This document shows positions 1 through 8,464 of a DNA stretch of 64,000 nt, piece by piece. Made by a program: the position numbers and the translations under genes. Numbering within the stretch: the first letter of the stretch is position 1; each line of letters opens with the position of its first letter. The DNA is taken from positions 62,001 to 126,000 of the IMG/VR virus record IMGVR_UViG_3300017917_002434; one strand, given 5' to 3'. A model generated the notes under the pieces. It was not told the DNA's origin. It did no database searches and saw only the letters and a list, made by a program, of their open reading frames with translations. This DNA is from a virus.

Positions 1-1
1 A

Positions 2-1036
2 GCCGGCAACACTCAAGGCTGGGCTAGAAAGTCCAACATTTATTATATGGAATTTAATTATCCCGGATGGAGTCAACCGCAGGGATGGGCACTATATCTA
101 TTTGATTTTGTTAGAGCGTGGCACAACAGTAAACCGATCAATCCGCTTACTGGTCGTAGAAACCCCACGGTCACAAACAATAGTTGGGGATATAGTTACG
201 GCGGCATATCGCTTCCAAGCATTAACGAAGTTACATATCGAGGTAACACAACTAATTTAGTTGGACAAACCAACGCAGCTAAAAGAGTTGTGTTAGAAAA
301 CAACGGTGTTCCGGTGCCAAATGGAACTTCTCTTTTTAGGACACCGGCAAGGGTTCCGGCGTTAGATGCTGATATCGCCGATGCTATTGATGACGGGATT
401 ATTGTTGTAGCTTCAGCAGGAAATAGTTATTGGTATGTTACCGACGATCCCGGACACCCGGATTACAATAATAGTGTTACACTTTCTAGCGGTCTTTTAT
501 ATCATTCTAATGGTTCTAGTCCGGGATCAGCTCCCGGAGCAATATGTGTGGGGGCATTAAGTACATCCACTCAAGAATATAAAACAAATTTTAGTAATTA
601 CGGTGACAGAATAGATATTTGGGCACCTGGACAAAACATAATATCAGCTGTTTTTAATTCTACAGCATCTAGTGAATTTGGTATTTCATTGGCGGACGAT
701 CCAAGAAACCCCACTTTTAAGCTAGGATCGATATCAGGAACTAGTATGTCGGGTCCTCAAGTAGCAGGAGTAATCGCCTGTATCATGAGTAGATATCCTA
801 ATTTTACTCCGCAGGATTTGTATGATTATCTAATCGCTAAATCTAAAACCGGTCAAATAGGAACTACTAGCGGAAATTACGGAGATTTTACTAATCTTAG
901 AGATAGTAAAAACAAATATCTGTATTTTCCAGTAGAAAGATCACAGCAAGGCTCGGCGTTTCCAGACACTAGTTACAATTTACGCCCGGCTACAGGAAAC
1001 GTATATCCTCGACTACGTATTAGAAGACGCGGATAA
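2..1036 (+). CDS. Subtilisin-like serine peptidase (S8), 5'-truncated by the window edge
   Basis: The reading frame is open from the first bases of the window, through an internal ATG at 47, to a stop at 1034-1036, so the gene starts upstream. The first visible residues (AGNTQGWA...) look like the stretch just after the catalytic His motif of subtilases, which would lie outside the window with the catalytic Asp. Visible subtilase landmarks are NNSWG, ASAGN (the oxyanion-hole Asn region) and GTSMSGPQVAG, which carries the nucleophilic Ser. The fold is S8 by family knowledge. Fibre-type genes follow directly, so a virion-associated protease that degrades surface protein or matures a fibre is a reasonable inference. 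Whether it is active cannot be judged without the missing residues. Confidence 0.85.
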   Translation, partial: AGNTQGWARKSNIYYMEFNYPGWSQPQGWALYLFDFVRAWHNSKPINPLTGRRNPTVTNNSWGYSYGGISLPSINEVTYRGNTTNLVGQTNAAKRVVLENNGVPVPNGTSLFRTPARVPALDADIADAIDDGIIVVASAGNSYWYVTDDPGHPDYNNSVTLSSGLLYHSNGSSPGSAPGAICVGALSTSTQEYKTNFSNYGDRIDIWAPGQNIISAVFNSTASSEFGISLADDPRNPTFKLGSISGTSMSGPQVAGVIACIMSRYPNFTPQDLYDYLIAKSKTGQIGTTSGNYGDFTNLRDSKNKYLYFPVERSQQGSAFPDTSYNLRPATGNVYPRLRIRRRG

Positions 1037-1041
1037 ATATT
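1032..1041 (+). promoter_or_regulatory. T4-type late promoter
   Basis: GATAAATATT matches the T4 late promoter core (TATAAATA) and has no -35 partner. It overlaps the TAA stop of the peptidase gene and lies about 20 bases before the next ATG at 1059. The same core recurs before other late modules in this window. Confidence 0.6.
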
Positions 1042-1058
1042 AGATAGAAACAAAAATT

Positions 1059-1778
1059 ATGGCTATAGAAACAGTAAACATTGGAAATTTAGTAAACGAC
1101 GGCCTCGGGGACGATCTACGCACGGCGTTTCAAAAGGTTAATAACAGCCTACAATCGTTAAACAACGAACTTGTATTAACGGGCCGAAACTTGGGCGACG
1201 GTGCTAATTTGTTTAAAAGAAAAGCAAATGCGTTAGGTACCGAAACTATAGTTCCAGAATCCGATGCTGATCGATTAGAATTTAGATCTATAAAAGGATC
1301 AGCAAATATTATAGTAACTGAGAACGCTAATGATATTACGATCGCTACTCCTTTACAAAATGTTTTTACTAAGATTTCTGTTCCCGAAGCTAGTGTAATT
1401 ATTGGAGCCGATACTGCTGATACAACATTAACTTTAGTAGGCGGAGTTAACACCAACTTAAACGTTAACGGAAAAACAATAACAATTAATACCGATCCTG
1501 TAGGAAATATTTTGTTACAGAATCTAGATTTAAACACAAACAATATTATCGGTACTGGTAATATAACAATTAACGGAAACATTACTGCTAACAATTTTAA
1601 TGGAGATCTTTGGGGCTACGATGGTTTTGAATCGGTGAGTGCTTTGTATTCTTTTGATTTTGGAACTTATACAAATATATTCAACAATGCTCTACAATTT
1701 CTTGTTTCCAACAGTGATTTTGATATGGGAACGATAGTAGTCCCAACTGATCTAGAAATAGATCTCGGAACGTTTTAA
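1059..1778 (+). CDS. Virion fibre/adhesin-like protein with GDDLRTAF N-terminus
   Basis: 239 residues. The N-terminus carries GDDLRTAFQKVN, a module I associate with fibre-type structural proteins of marine T4-like phages. The middle and C-terminal parts are rich in N, T, G and I with short beta-repeat phrases (NIIGTGNITINGN, ITANNFNGD) typical of beta-helical fibre shafts. No catalytic motif is seen. It has its own late promoter (1032-1041) and lies between the subtilase and an Mtd-like fibre. A minor structural or adhesin protein is the best reading; the exact virion position is unknown. Confidence 0.55.
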   Translation: MAIETVNIGNLVNDGLGDDLRTAFQKVNNSLQSLNNELVLTGRNLGDGANLFKRKANALGTETIVPESDADRLEFRSIKGSANIIVTENANDITIATPLQNVFTKISVPEASVIIGADTADTTLTLVGGVNTNLNVNGKTITINTDPVGNILLQNLDLNTNNIIGTGNITINGNITANNFNGDLWGYDGFESVSALYSFDFGTYTNIFNNALQFLVSNSDFDMGTIVVPTDLEIDLGTF

Positions 1779-1791
1779 CGGAGAATTATAA

Positions 1792-3162
1792 ATGGCTCTA
1801 AGATTAAAAAGAGGAACCACAGCTGAAAGATTAACCTATACTCCACTCAATGGAGAATTGGTCTATGACACGGATCAGAAAGCGATCTATATAGGAGACG
1901 GAGCCGTAGTCGGCGGAAAACTATTAGCCAGCGGTGGAACGATTATTGACGATATCATCCTTAACGGGAATGATATTACAGGCACAGGTAATATAGATAT
2001 AACTGGTGACATCGACGTAACTGGAAACATTCATGCTACAGGAAACATCACATCCGACGGAGCTATTACACTAGGCAATAATGATGCTGACTCTGTTGAT
2101 TTCAAAGCTGAGATTATTTCTAATTTAGTACCCGACACTAATAATACATACGATTTAGGAACTACTTCAAAGAAATGGAATACGGTTCATGCTAATGTAG
2201 TCAATGCTACAACTGTAAATGCCAATACCTCAGGTTATCACACTGGCGATGTCACAGGTTCAGTGTTCGCCGGTGATTCTACATTATTAGTAGATGCTAC
2301 TTCTGGTAGAATCGTAGGACCAGTGTTTGCTAATGTTACAGGAAACACTACAGGTACACATACTGGCAACGTGATAGGTAACGTGCTAGGAGATATCAAC
2401 GGAAATCTCAATGGAGTTGTTACAGGATCATTCATCGGAGCTGTACAGACTCCCAGCGGAGATGTTCTGTTCGACACTAGATTAAGCGGAGATATTACTA
2501 TTCCTGCTAATATTGTAGGAGATCTATACGGATCAGTATTTGCCAGCGACTCTACCGTGTTGATTAACAGCAATGATGCTATAATTAATACTGACGGAAC
2601 TGTAATTGAAGTTATTCCATCAGCAAACGGACTATATAGATTAGGTACTAGAGAAGCTAGATTCACTAGAGGTTATTTCACAGAAGGGTTAAATCTAGAA
2701 GATAAACATCTTAGATTAGAAAATAATAGAATCTCATCATGGGGTGGAGTTAGACATAACGTAGAAGTCGTCACAACATTAAGTGCTGATATCCCAGATG
2801 GTGTTCCTACTACCAACTTTACCATTACGGCTGCTTCCGGAATTAAAAACGGAGCTAAGTTTTATCTAAACGGAACTTCCGAGCTTGAAGTTCAAAATAT
2901 TGTTGGCAATACCGTAACTACTACAGGCCAATTTACTCCTTCGGGAAACCTTAATGGTCAGACTGTGAGATTTTACAACTCGTCAACTGACACACCCGGA
3001 GTAACATTTAGAGATGTTGTTCCTGCTACTTCCAAAGGACTGAACGGAGATAGACCCGGAATGGTATTTGCCAATTCTAACTATATCTATTTCTGCGTAG
3101 CACCATGGGATGGCACTAGCGATATCTGGGTAAGACTTCCTGTTATTTTAGCTACATTCTAA
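1792..3162 (+). CDS. Tail fibre protein with Mtd-type N-terminal domain
   Basis: 456 residues with GGAG before the ATG. The first 50 residues (LKRGTTAERL, GELVYDTDQKAIYIGDG) match the N-terminal domain known from the Bordetella phage major tropism determinant and many tail fibres. A long beta-repeat shaft follows with HTGNVIGNVLGD-like units and the phrase YDLGTTSKKWNTVHA, which recurs in the minus-strand fibres near 56 and 59 kb. The C-terminal part ends in WDGTSDIWVRLP. I see no C-type lectin signature or diversity-generating repeat. Role: host recognition or fibre structure. Confidence 0.7.
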   Translation: MALRLKRGTTAERLTYTPLNGELVYDTDQKAIYIGDGAVVGGKLLASGGTIIDDIILNGNDITGTGNIDITGDIDVTGNIHATGNITSDGAITLGNNDADSVDFKAEIISNLVPDTNNTYDLGTTSKKWNTVHANVVNATTVNANTSGYHTGDVTGSVFAGDSTLLVDATSGRIVGPVFANVTGNTTGTHTGNVIGNVLGDINGNLNGVVTGSFIGAVQTPSGDVLFDTRLSGDITIPANIVGDLYGSVFASDSTVLINSNDAIINTDGTVIEVIPSANGLYRLGTREARFTRGYFTEGLNLEDKHLRLENNRISSWGGVRHNVEVVTTLSADIPDGVPTTNFTITAASGIKNGAKFYLNGTSELEVQNIVGNTVTTTGQFTPSGNLNGQTVRFYNSSTDTPGVTFRDVVPATSKGLNGDRPGMVFANSNYIYFCVAPWDGTSDIWVRLPVILATF

Positions 3163-3172
3163 GGAATCATGG

Positions 3173-5923
3173 ATGGCACTGTCTTGGATAACACCCCCTG
3201 GATCTCTAGGGAGCATAAATGAAAGAGACAGGCAAGAAATAACTTTACTTGCTACGTCTACTCAAGGTCCAGTGACCTTTTCTTTACAGGCAGGATCATT
3301 GCCACGGGGCCTAAGATTAGAAGAAAACAAAATCTTAGGCACGCCTTTCGAAGTTTCAAAACCTACTACAACTAGATTTGTTATAAGAGCATTTGACGGC
3401 TCTGAAAAGAAAGATAGAACTTTCAGTATTTCTGTAGGCGGATATGACGAACCTAAATGGGTAACAACCGAAGGTCTTTTACCTGTAGGTCCTAATTCAA
3501 CATTCTTTGTCTTAGACAACGATAAGGTCGATTTTCAGTTAATGGCGATGGATCCGGATATGCCGGCTGGGGATACGATAGAGTATTATATTCCTTACAA
3601 CGGTGGTGAACTTCCGCCAGGGCTTACTCTTTCTAGATCAGGTCGAATCACAGGTTTCACTGATCCTATCTTTGCCTTAGAATATAAAATATACAGCGGT
3701 AATTATGATCTCAACTTGTTTGATTCAGAGCCTTACGATTTAGGTACTAGACCGATTAACGGTTTTGACAGTTTCTCGTTTGACGAAAGAACTTTTGATT
3801 ATTTTGACGAAACAGGATTCCCAAGACGGTTGACTAGGTATTATCAGTTTACTGTTGTTGCTACGGACGGGTTATTTGAGGATCGCCGAACATTCCAAAT
3901 TTATGTAGTCAGCGAAGATTTTTTAAGATCTGATAACACAATAATGCAGGTTGGCACAGGTATATTCCGTGCGGATAACACCTATGTTAGACAGCCGATA
4001 TGGATCACTGAACCAGATCTAGGACAACGACGTGCTAACAACTATGTTACAATATACCTCGATGTTTTCGATCCCCCATCGATGCCTGGATATATTTCAT
4101 ATAGGTTTGAAATAATCAATCCAGAATTTAGCGGTAAAACCGTAAGAATTTTTAAAGACGAATCTGATTATATCGAAGTCGATATGATACCTGATATAAA
4201 AGGTGTTACAGGCCTCCCAAGAAAAAATCAAAAATTCAGTGTTGCCAATGTTTACAATTTCTTAGACAGTACACTGGGCACTTACACGATTCTCAATGTA
4301 GAGAAAATTGATGGGTATACTGATCGTTACGGAATAACATTTAATCCTAGCCTAGGCGAACGTGTTATACAAAATGCTGAAATTATATTCGGCAACGACA
4401 GTGCATTACCGCCCGGACTTGATCTAGACACGATCACTGGAGAGCTAGTAGGTAGTCTTCCATACCAGCCGAGAATTACTAAAGATTACAAATTTACTGT
4501 TAGTGCTGTTAATACCTACGACAACGGTGTATCAGCATCAACTCCTCGTACATTCAGTTTACGAGTATTAGGAGAAATAGAAAGCGGCATCGTTTGGATC
4601 TCTGACAGAGATTTAGGTTCTATTAGTCCTAACAAAGATAGTATGATATTTGTTGAAGCGTTGTCTAAACTAAATGGCGGAAACGTATTTTATCAATTGA
4701 GATCCGGTCAATTACCACCAGGACTGAGATTATTACCATCAGGAGAAATATACGGTAAAGTAAATCAGATAGGAACTTCTTCGTTATCGGGCATTACTAG
4801 ATTTTACAACAACTTTATTTTAGTTACTGGAATAACAGGTACCTTTACAATTGGTAGTGTTATTACTGGTTCAAATAGTCAGAATACCGCAAAAGTTATT
4901 GCGGTAGATTCTGACAAGATTTTTTATAAAGATTTATCAGGCAACTTTATAGTAGGTGATGTTATAACAGCCACAGGTGCTAGTGCTACATTTGTTAGTC
5001 ACAATAAGGATTTTACATCTACCACATACGATAGTAACCTAACATCCTTTGATAGAGTTTATACCTTTGTTATAGAAGCTAGAGATATATTAAACTATAC
5101 TGAAAGTGCTAAAACTTTTCAAATCACTGTACAGACACAGGCCGACATAGTTTACAGTAATCTCTATTTCAAAGCATATCAGAAAAAATCAAAGAGAGAA
5201 TTGTGGAATAATTTTATTTCTGACTTTTCAATCTTTACTCCTGAAAAAATATATAGATATGGTGATCCGGCTTTTGGTGTACAAGACGAAATAAAAATGT
5301 TGATGTTTGCGGGAATAGAAAGTAATAATGCCGAAACATTCATCCAAGCACTGAGTCGAAATCATTATTTTAAAAGGTTAAATTTTGGTTCTATCAAAAA
5401 AGCTGTAGCCAAAGATACAGCTACGCAATCAGTAATGTACGAAATCATATATGTGGAGATCGTCGATCCTTTAATTAAAAAGGGCAAAAGTATCTCGAAC
5501 GTAGTTACATTATCCGATAATATAAACAGTAGATTTCTAGTAAACAATACTAAAATCAATGTCAGTAGTGATATACCGTTAGCCAGCGATAGAGATCATC
5601 AACGTGTATTTCCAAACTCAATTAAAAACATGCGTAAACGAATTAAACAAACTGGAATACGAGATCGATCATATCTACCTCTATGGATGAGAAGCATCCA
5701 AGAGGATCAATTCGCAGAGCCGGGATTTGTCAGTGCGATGCCGCTGTGTTTTGCCAAACCTGGGCAAGCTGACGATATAATATTGAATATCCAGAAAAGC
5801 GGGTTTGATTTTAAAGTATTAGATTTTGAAGTAGATAGATATATCATAGATGCTTTAGATAGAGAAATCGAGGATAAATATCTCGCATTTCCAACATTTG
5901 AAGCGGACAAATTTAGACAATAA
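3173..5923 (+). CDS. Large virion protein with Ig-like (He_PIG-type) repeats
   Basis: 916 residues. The start is ATG 3173 with AAGGA seven bases upstream. Four copies of the He_PIG-type phrase LP[RP]GL followed by a strand and a G-[TE]-type turn occur at about residues 42, 146, 412 and 515 (LPRGLRL, LPPGLTLS, LPPGLDLD, LPPGLRLL). These mark tandem immunoglobulin-like folds common in phage adhesins. The last 230 residues lack the repeat and look like a separate attachment domain (from about YSNLYFKAYQKKSKRELW). It sits in the fibre block. Probable baseplate or fibre adhesin; no enzyme motif is seen. Confidence 0.6.
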   Translation: MALSWITPPGSLGSINERDRQEITLLATSTQGPVTFSLQAGSLPRGLRLEENKILGTPFEVSKPTTTRFVIRAFDGSEKKDRTFSISVGGYDEPKWVTTEGLLPVGPNSTFFVLDNDKVDFQLMAMDPDMPAGDTIEYYIPYNGGELPPGLTLSRSGRITGFTDPIFALEYKIYSGNYDLNLFDSEPYDLGTRPINGFDSFSFDERTFDYFDETGFPRRLTRYYQFTVVATDGLFEDRRTFQIYVVSEDFLRSDNTIMQVGTGIFRADNTYVRQPIWITEPDLGQRRANNYVTIYLDVFDPPSMPGYISYRFEIINPEFSGKTVRIFKDESDYIEVDMIPDIKGVTGLPRKNQKFSVANVYNFLDSTLGTYTILNVEKIDGYTDRYGITFNPSLGERVIQNAEIIFGNDSALPPGLDLDTITGELVGSLPYQPRITKDYKFTVSAVNTYDNGVSASTPRTFSLRVLGEIESGIVWISDRDLGSISPNKDSMIFVEALSKLNGGNVFYQLRSGQLPPGLRLLPSGEIYGKVNQIGTSSLSGITRFYNNFILVTGITGTFTIGSVITGSNSQNTAKVIAVDSDKIFYKDLSGNFIVGDVITATGASATFVSHNKDFTSTTYDSNLTSFDRVYTFVIEARDILNYTESAKTFQITVQTQADIVYSNLYFKAYQKKSKRELWNNFISDFSIFTPEKIYRYGDPAFGVQDEIKMLMFAGIESNNAETFIQALSRNHYFKRLNFGSIKKAVAKDTATQSVMYEIIYVEIVDPLIKKGKSISNVVTLSDNINSRFLVNNTKINVSSDIPLASDRDHQRVFPNSIKNMRKRIKQTGIRDRSYLPLWMRSIQEDQFAEPGFVSAMPLCFAKPGQADDIILNIQKSGFDFKVLDFEVDRYIIDALDREIEDKYLAFPTFEADKFRQ

Positions 5924-5927
5924 ATAC
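5873..5927 (+). promoter_or_regulatory. Two T4-type late promoter cores
   Basis: ATAAATA occurs at 5874-5880 and again at 5920-5926. The second copy overlaps the TAA stop of the preceding gene and lies 22 bases before the next ATG, so it is the likelier functional one. No -35 element is seen. Confidence 0.55.
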
Positions 5928-5947
5928 CTATAAGGTGGAGATAAAAG

Positions 5948-6538
5948 ATGCCAACAAACAGTAATATTAACGCAACAGCTATTGATGAAGCATATCCTGT
6001 TGCCGGTGTAGACAACGATACACAGGGTTTCAGAGACAATTTCTCTTATATTAAAACTGCGTTAAACGTTGCTAAAACAGAAATCACAGAACTTCTAAAT
6101 TTTACAGCCCGTCTGGATCGTGATAACAGCTACAATAACAAATTCTTATCAAATGCTGTTTTCAAACAGAACCAGCATAGCCTAAACAACTACGGTACTG
6201 GATCAGGTGTTGGTAATAGGATAGATATTAATTTTGGTAATGCTGATTATCAGGTTTATAGATTAGATGACGATGTAACATTTGAGTTCGAGGGCTTTTC
6301 GAATGATAACGTTAATAAAGTCACTATAGAATTACTATCCGATGGTGGAACCTATAATGTTTCATTTTTTACAGACGGTGCCTATCCTATTAAGAAAAGC
6401 AGTAATTTTCCAACATCGTTAACTGTATCCAGCACATCAAACCCAATCCTGATAGAAGTTATTACTAGGGCCAAGAGTCAAGATCCTGGATCATTAGGTA
6501 GAACTGTATTCCTTAACTATCTAGGACAATTTGTATAA
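5948..6538 (+). CDS. Virion structural/fibre-like protein
   Basis: 196 residues with GGTGGAG as a strong ribosome site. The N-terminal phrase YPVAGVDNDTQGFRDNFSYIKTAL is an attachment-type module of marine T4-like fibre and neck proteins (family recognition by memory). A heptad-like helix follows, then a beta-rich C-terminus (FEFEGF, VTIELLSDGG). It has a private late promoter at 5920. The next gene starts at the last base of its stop codon. A small fibre or whisker-like structural protein is the best guess. Confidence 0.5.
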   Translation: MPTNSNINATAIDEAYPVAGVDNDTQGFRDNFSYIKTALNVAKTEITELLNFTARLDRDNSYNNKFLSNAVFKQNQHSLNNYGTGSGVGNRIDINFGNADYQVYRLDDDVTFEFEGFSNDNVNKVTIELLSDGGTYNVSFFTDGAYPIKKSSNFPTSLTVSSTSNPILIEVITRAKSQDPGSLGRTVFLNYLGQFV

Positions 6539-6780
6539 TGTTTCATCCGCTTGAAGGTGATCTTAGTAAACTAAAAGATTCCGAAGTGGAATCTAAACTT
6601 CAAGAACTGACTAGAAAATACTATCAAGCATCTCGTTTAGGCAATCGAGAGCTATTGACACAACTGTCAACATTTGTTACAATATATAGAGAAGAAATGC
6701 GTAGCCGACAAGCCAAAGCATTATCTATAAACAATAATGTAACGAACGAAGACTTGGGTCAATTTATTAATGTCGATTAA
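6538..6780 (+). CDS. Conserved small helical protein, function unknown
   Basis: 80 residues, coupled by TAATG to the upstream structural gene and overlapping the downstream gene by 11 bases. The sequence is mostly amphipathic helix (LSKLKDSEVESKLQELTRKY) with a basic centre. There are no Cys residues, membrane segments or catalytic motifs. Tight coupling argues it is a real gene. Confidence 0.55.
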   Translation: MFHPLEGDLSKLKDSEVESKLQELTRKYYQASRLGNRELLTQLSTFVTIYREEMRSRQAKALSINNNVTNEDLGQFINVD

Positions 6781-7243
6781 TACAAACGAAAATCTATTAC
6801 AAGGAATATTGAAACATGGTCCAAATATATTGGAGCATTGCCTTGTAGAAGAAAACAATCCAAATATCGAAAACTATATCCAAAGGATAAAGGAAGAAAA
6901 GCTCCTTTATCCTTTCCCGCTTACACAAGAACCTCAGGGTCGAAAATGGTTCATTCCTAAAGAGTACCGAGATTTTGATATCGAAGAATTTCTCTTAACC
7001 CAATGTCCTGAAGAAAATCTTGATAGGTTAGCGGAAGAATTAAAACTGTATAAAAAATACGACATGCTAGATCTTCTCAAAATGATGAAATATCTAGTAG
7101 ATAGCCTAAGAAAAAACAATATAGTATGGGGTGTAGGGCGAGGAAGTTCCGTTTCTAGCTACTGTTTATATCTAATAGGCATACATAAGATAGACAGCGT
7201 TAAATACAGATTACCAATATCTGACTTCTTTAAAGGAGAGTAA
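6770..7243 (+). CDS. DnaE-like fragment: orphan piece of a PolIII alpha palm
   Basis: 157 residues. The C-terminal third (about residues 97-155) reads like the region of bacterial DnaE that begins the palm: a helix, then WGVGRGSSVSSYCLYLIGI, then a KIDSVKYRLPISDFF-type tail, matching the DnaE pattern GRGSGAGSLVAY...DPL.F.L.FERFLN. The protein stops just before the PDFDVDF motif that carries the catalytic aspartates, so it cannot be a polymerase. No continuation of DnaE is found downstream in any frame. A decoy or regulator of host PolIII, or a domesticated nucleotide-binding fold, is inference only. Confidence 0.55.
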   Translation: MSINTNENLLQGILKHGPNILEHCLVEENNPNIENYIQRIKEEKLLYPFPLTQEPQGRKWFIPKEYRDFDIEEFLLTQCPEENLDRLAEELKLYKKYDMLDLLKMMKYLVDSLRKNNIVWGVGRGSSVSSYCLYLIGIHKIDSVKYRLPISDFFKGE

Positions 7244-7244
7244 A

Positions 7245-7466
7245 ATGGGAAAAACTTATAGAACTATGCAGGGCAAAGAAATCGACATGGAAAAACTTGC
7301 TCTATTAAACGAACTAACTCCAGCAGTAGGAAATGCTAGAGTAAACGCCAGAGGCGACGAACTAGGTCCCGGTGGCCAAATCATCAGAAAGCGTGAAGAC
7401 ATCGTTTCGGATTATTACGAAAAAAATCCTAAGAGTGTAAAATCGGAAAAGAAAGCTCAGGAATAA
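7245..7466 (+). CDS. Conserved small phage protein, function unknown
   Basis: 73 residues with AAAGGAG directly before ATG. The sequence is hydrophilic with a conserved-looking core (MQGKEIDMEKLALLNELTPAVGNARVNARGDELGPGG) and a lysine-rich tail. The glycine-rich GDELGPGGQI phrase resembles proteins seen next to co-chaperonin genes in marine myoviruses, from memory. No function can be assigned. Confidence 0.5.
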   Translation: MGKTYRTMQGKEIDMEKLALLNELTPAVGNARVNARGDELGPGGQIIRKREDIVSDYYEKNPKSVKSEKKAQE

Positions 7467-7467
7467 C

Positions 7468-7827
7468 ATGGCTGCGTACGAACCTAAAAAAATACAAATC
7501 AAAGCTATCCGAGATAATGTTCTTGTCACTGACATGGATTTCGGAGAACAAAAAACTAGCTCTGGTATTATTTTAAAATCCGACGACGGTAAAGTACACG
7601 GCATCAAACCTCGTTGGGGCAAGGTTTACAAAATTGGGCCTGAGCAGACAGATGTAAAAGAAGGGCAGTGGGTCTTAATCGAGCACGGAAGATGGACCAG
7701 AGGCATGGAAATAGATGATGGCAACGGTAAAAAAACTATCCGTAAAGTCGATGTTAATGCCATGTTAGCAATCTCCAACGAGCCCCCAACATCTGAAGAT
7801 CTTTATATACCACCAGTAAATTCGTAA
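7468..7827 (+). CDS. GroES-like co-chaperonin (T4 gp31 analogue)
   Basis: 119 residues. The GroES beta-barrel pattern is visible: IRDNVLVTDMDF near the N-terminus, a mobile-loop-like segment (GEQKTSSGIILKSDDG), then WGKVYKIGPEQTDVKEGQWVLIE, which matches GroES 'G.V..VG.G....V..GD.V'. In T4, gp31 replaces host GroES so that GroEL can fold the capsid protein. That role is inferred here, since no GroEL is seen in the window. DnaJ-like, ClpA-like and peptide deformylase genes lie 8-11 kb away and extend the proteostasis theme. Confidence 0.75.
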   Translation: MAAYEPKKIQIKAIRDNVLVTDMDFGEQKTSSGIILKSDDGKVHGIKPRWGKVYKIGPEQTDVKEGQWVLIEHGRWTRGMEIDDGNGKKTIRKVDVNAMLAISNEPPTSEDLYIPPVNS

Positions 7828-8072
7828 TGGGCTTTAGGAAAAGTTGGGATGCTGCTGATATCGCTAATCAGCTACATTCTCTCTCTAGAGAATGTTCTAG
7901 TGCCTATAACGATGGCTTCACAGCGTTTGAATGTAAAAAAGATCTTTATTTGATAAAACATTTAGTAGATGCTGCTCTAGCAGACGCACCTAATTTCGGT
8001 GTTATAGAAGAACGATGGCTCGAAGAACAAGAGAAGAAAAAAGTAATTAAATTTCTTAAGGAAAAACCATGA
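7827..8072 (+). CDS. Hypothetical helical protein
   Basis: 81 residues, starting at the last base of the GroES-like stop and overlapping the next gene by 4 bases (ATGA). It is predicted all helical (DIANQLHSLSRECSSAYNDGFTAFECKKDLYLIKHLVDAAL) with two Cys, and ends in a lysine-rich tail. I recognise no family. Confidence 0.5.
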   Translation: MGFRKSWDAADIANQLHSLSRECSSAYNDGFTAFECKKDLYLIKHLVDAALADAPNFGVIEERWLEEQEKKKVIKFLKEKP

Positions 8073-8464
8073 CCAACCCATTTAGAGATCAAGAAAAATT
8101 TATGCGGGCTTGCGATCAAAGTACTGACATAGAAAACTATGATCAATACAAAATGTACCTGAGTCTGATAAAAGAAGAATATAACGAGCTTCTAGTTGCT
8201 CAGGGCATTGATCTAACAACTATGGAACAGGTCAATCCTGCGGATCCTGTAGAAGTTCTAGATGCTTTGATAGATATTCTTGTTGTAACTATTGGTGCTA
8301 TCCATAGCATGGGTGCTGATGGAGAAGGTGCTTGGAAAGAAGTCATGCGTACCAACTTTGCTAAAATCGACAAAGATACCGGCAAGGTTCGTAAGCGTGA
8401 AGATGGCAAAGTACTCAAACCCGTAGGTTGGAATCCACCGGATCTTAAACCCTTTGTTAAATGA
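8069..8464 (+). CDS. MazG/PRA-PH-like nucleotide pyrophosphohydrolase
   Basis: 131 residues. The all-alpha NTP pyrophosphohydrolase signature is present: IKEEYNELL (the EExxE-type metal site) and EVLDALIDILVVTIGA (the D..D helix). A tail with GKVLKPVGWNPPDLKPF is typical of the phage subgroup often annotated phosphoribosyl-ATP pyrophosphohydrolase-like. Such enzymes hydrolyse (d)NTPs to monophosphates, feeding dNTP salvage or removing modified or signalling nucleotides; the substrate here is unknown. A second member of the fold lies at 42378-42656. Confidence 0.7.
   Translation: MTNPFRDQEKFMRACDQSTDIENYDQYKMYLSLIKEEYNELLVAQGIDLTTMEQVNPADPVEVLDALIDILVVTIGAIHSMGADGEGAWKEVMRTNFAKIDKDTGKVRKREDGKVLKPVGWNPPDLKPFVK

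Noticed and set aside
6770-7466. Frameshifted full-length DnaE gene
   Set aside because: No palm catalytic motif or other DnaE segment is found downstream in any frame; the next gene is unrelated and has its own ribosome site.
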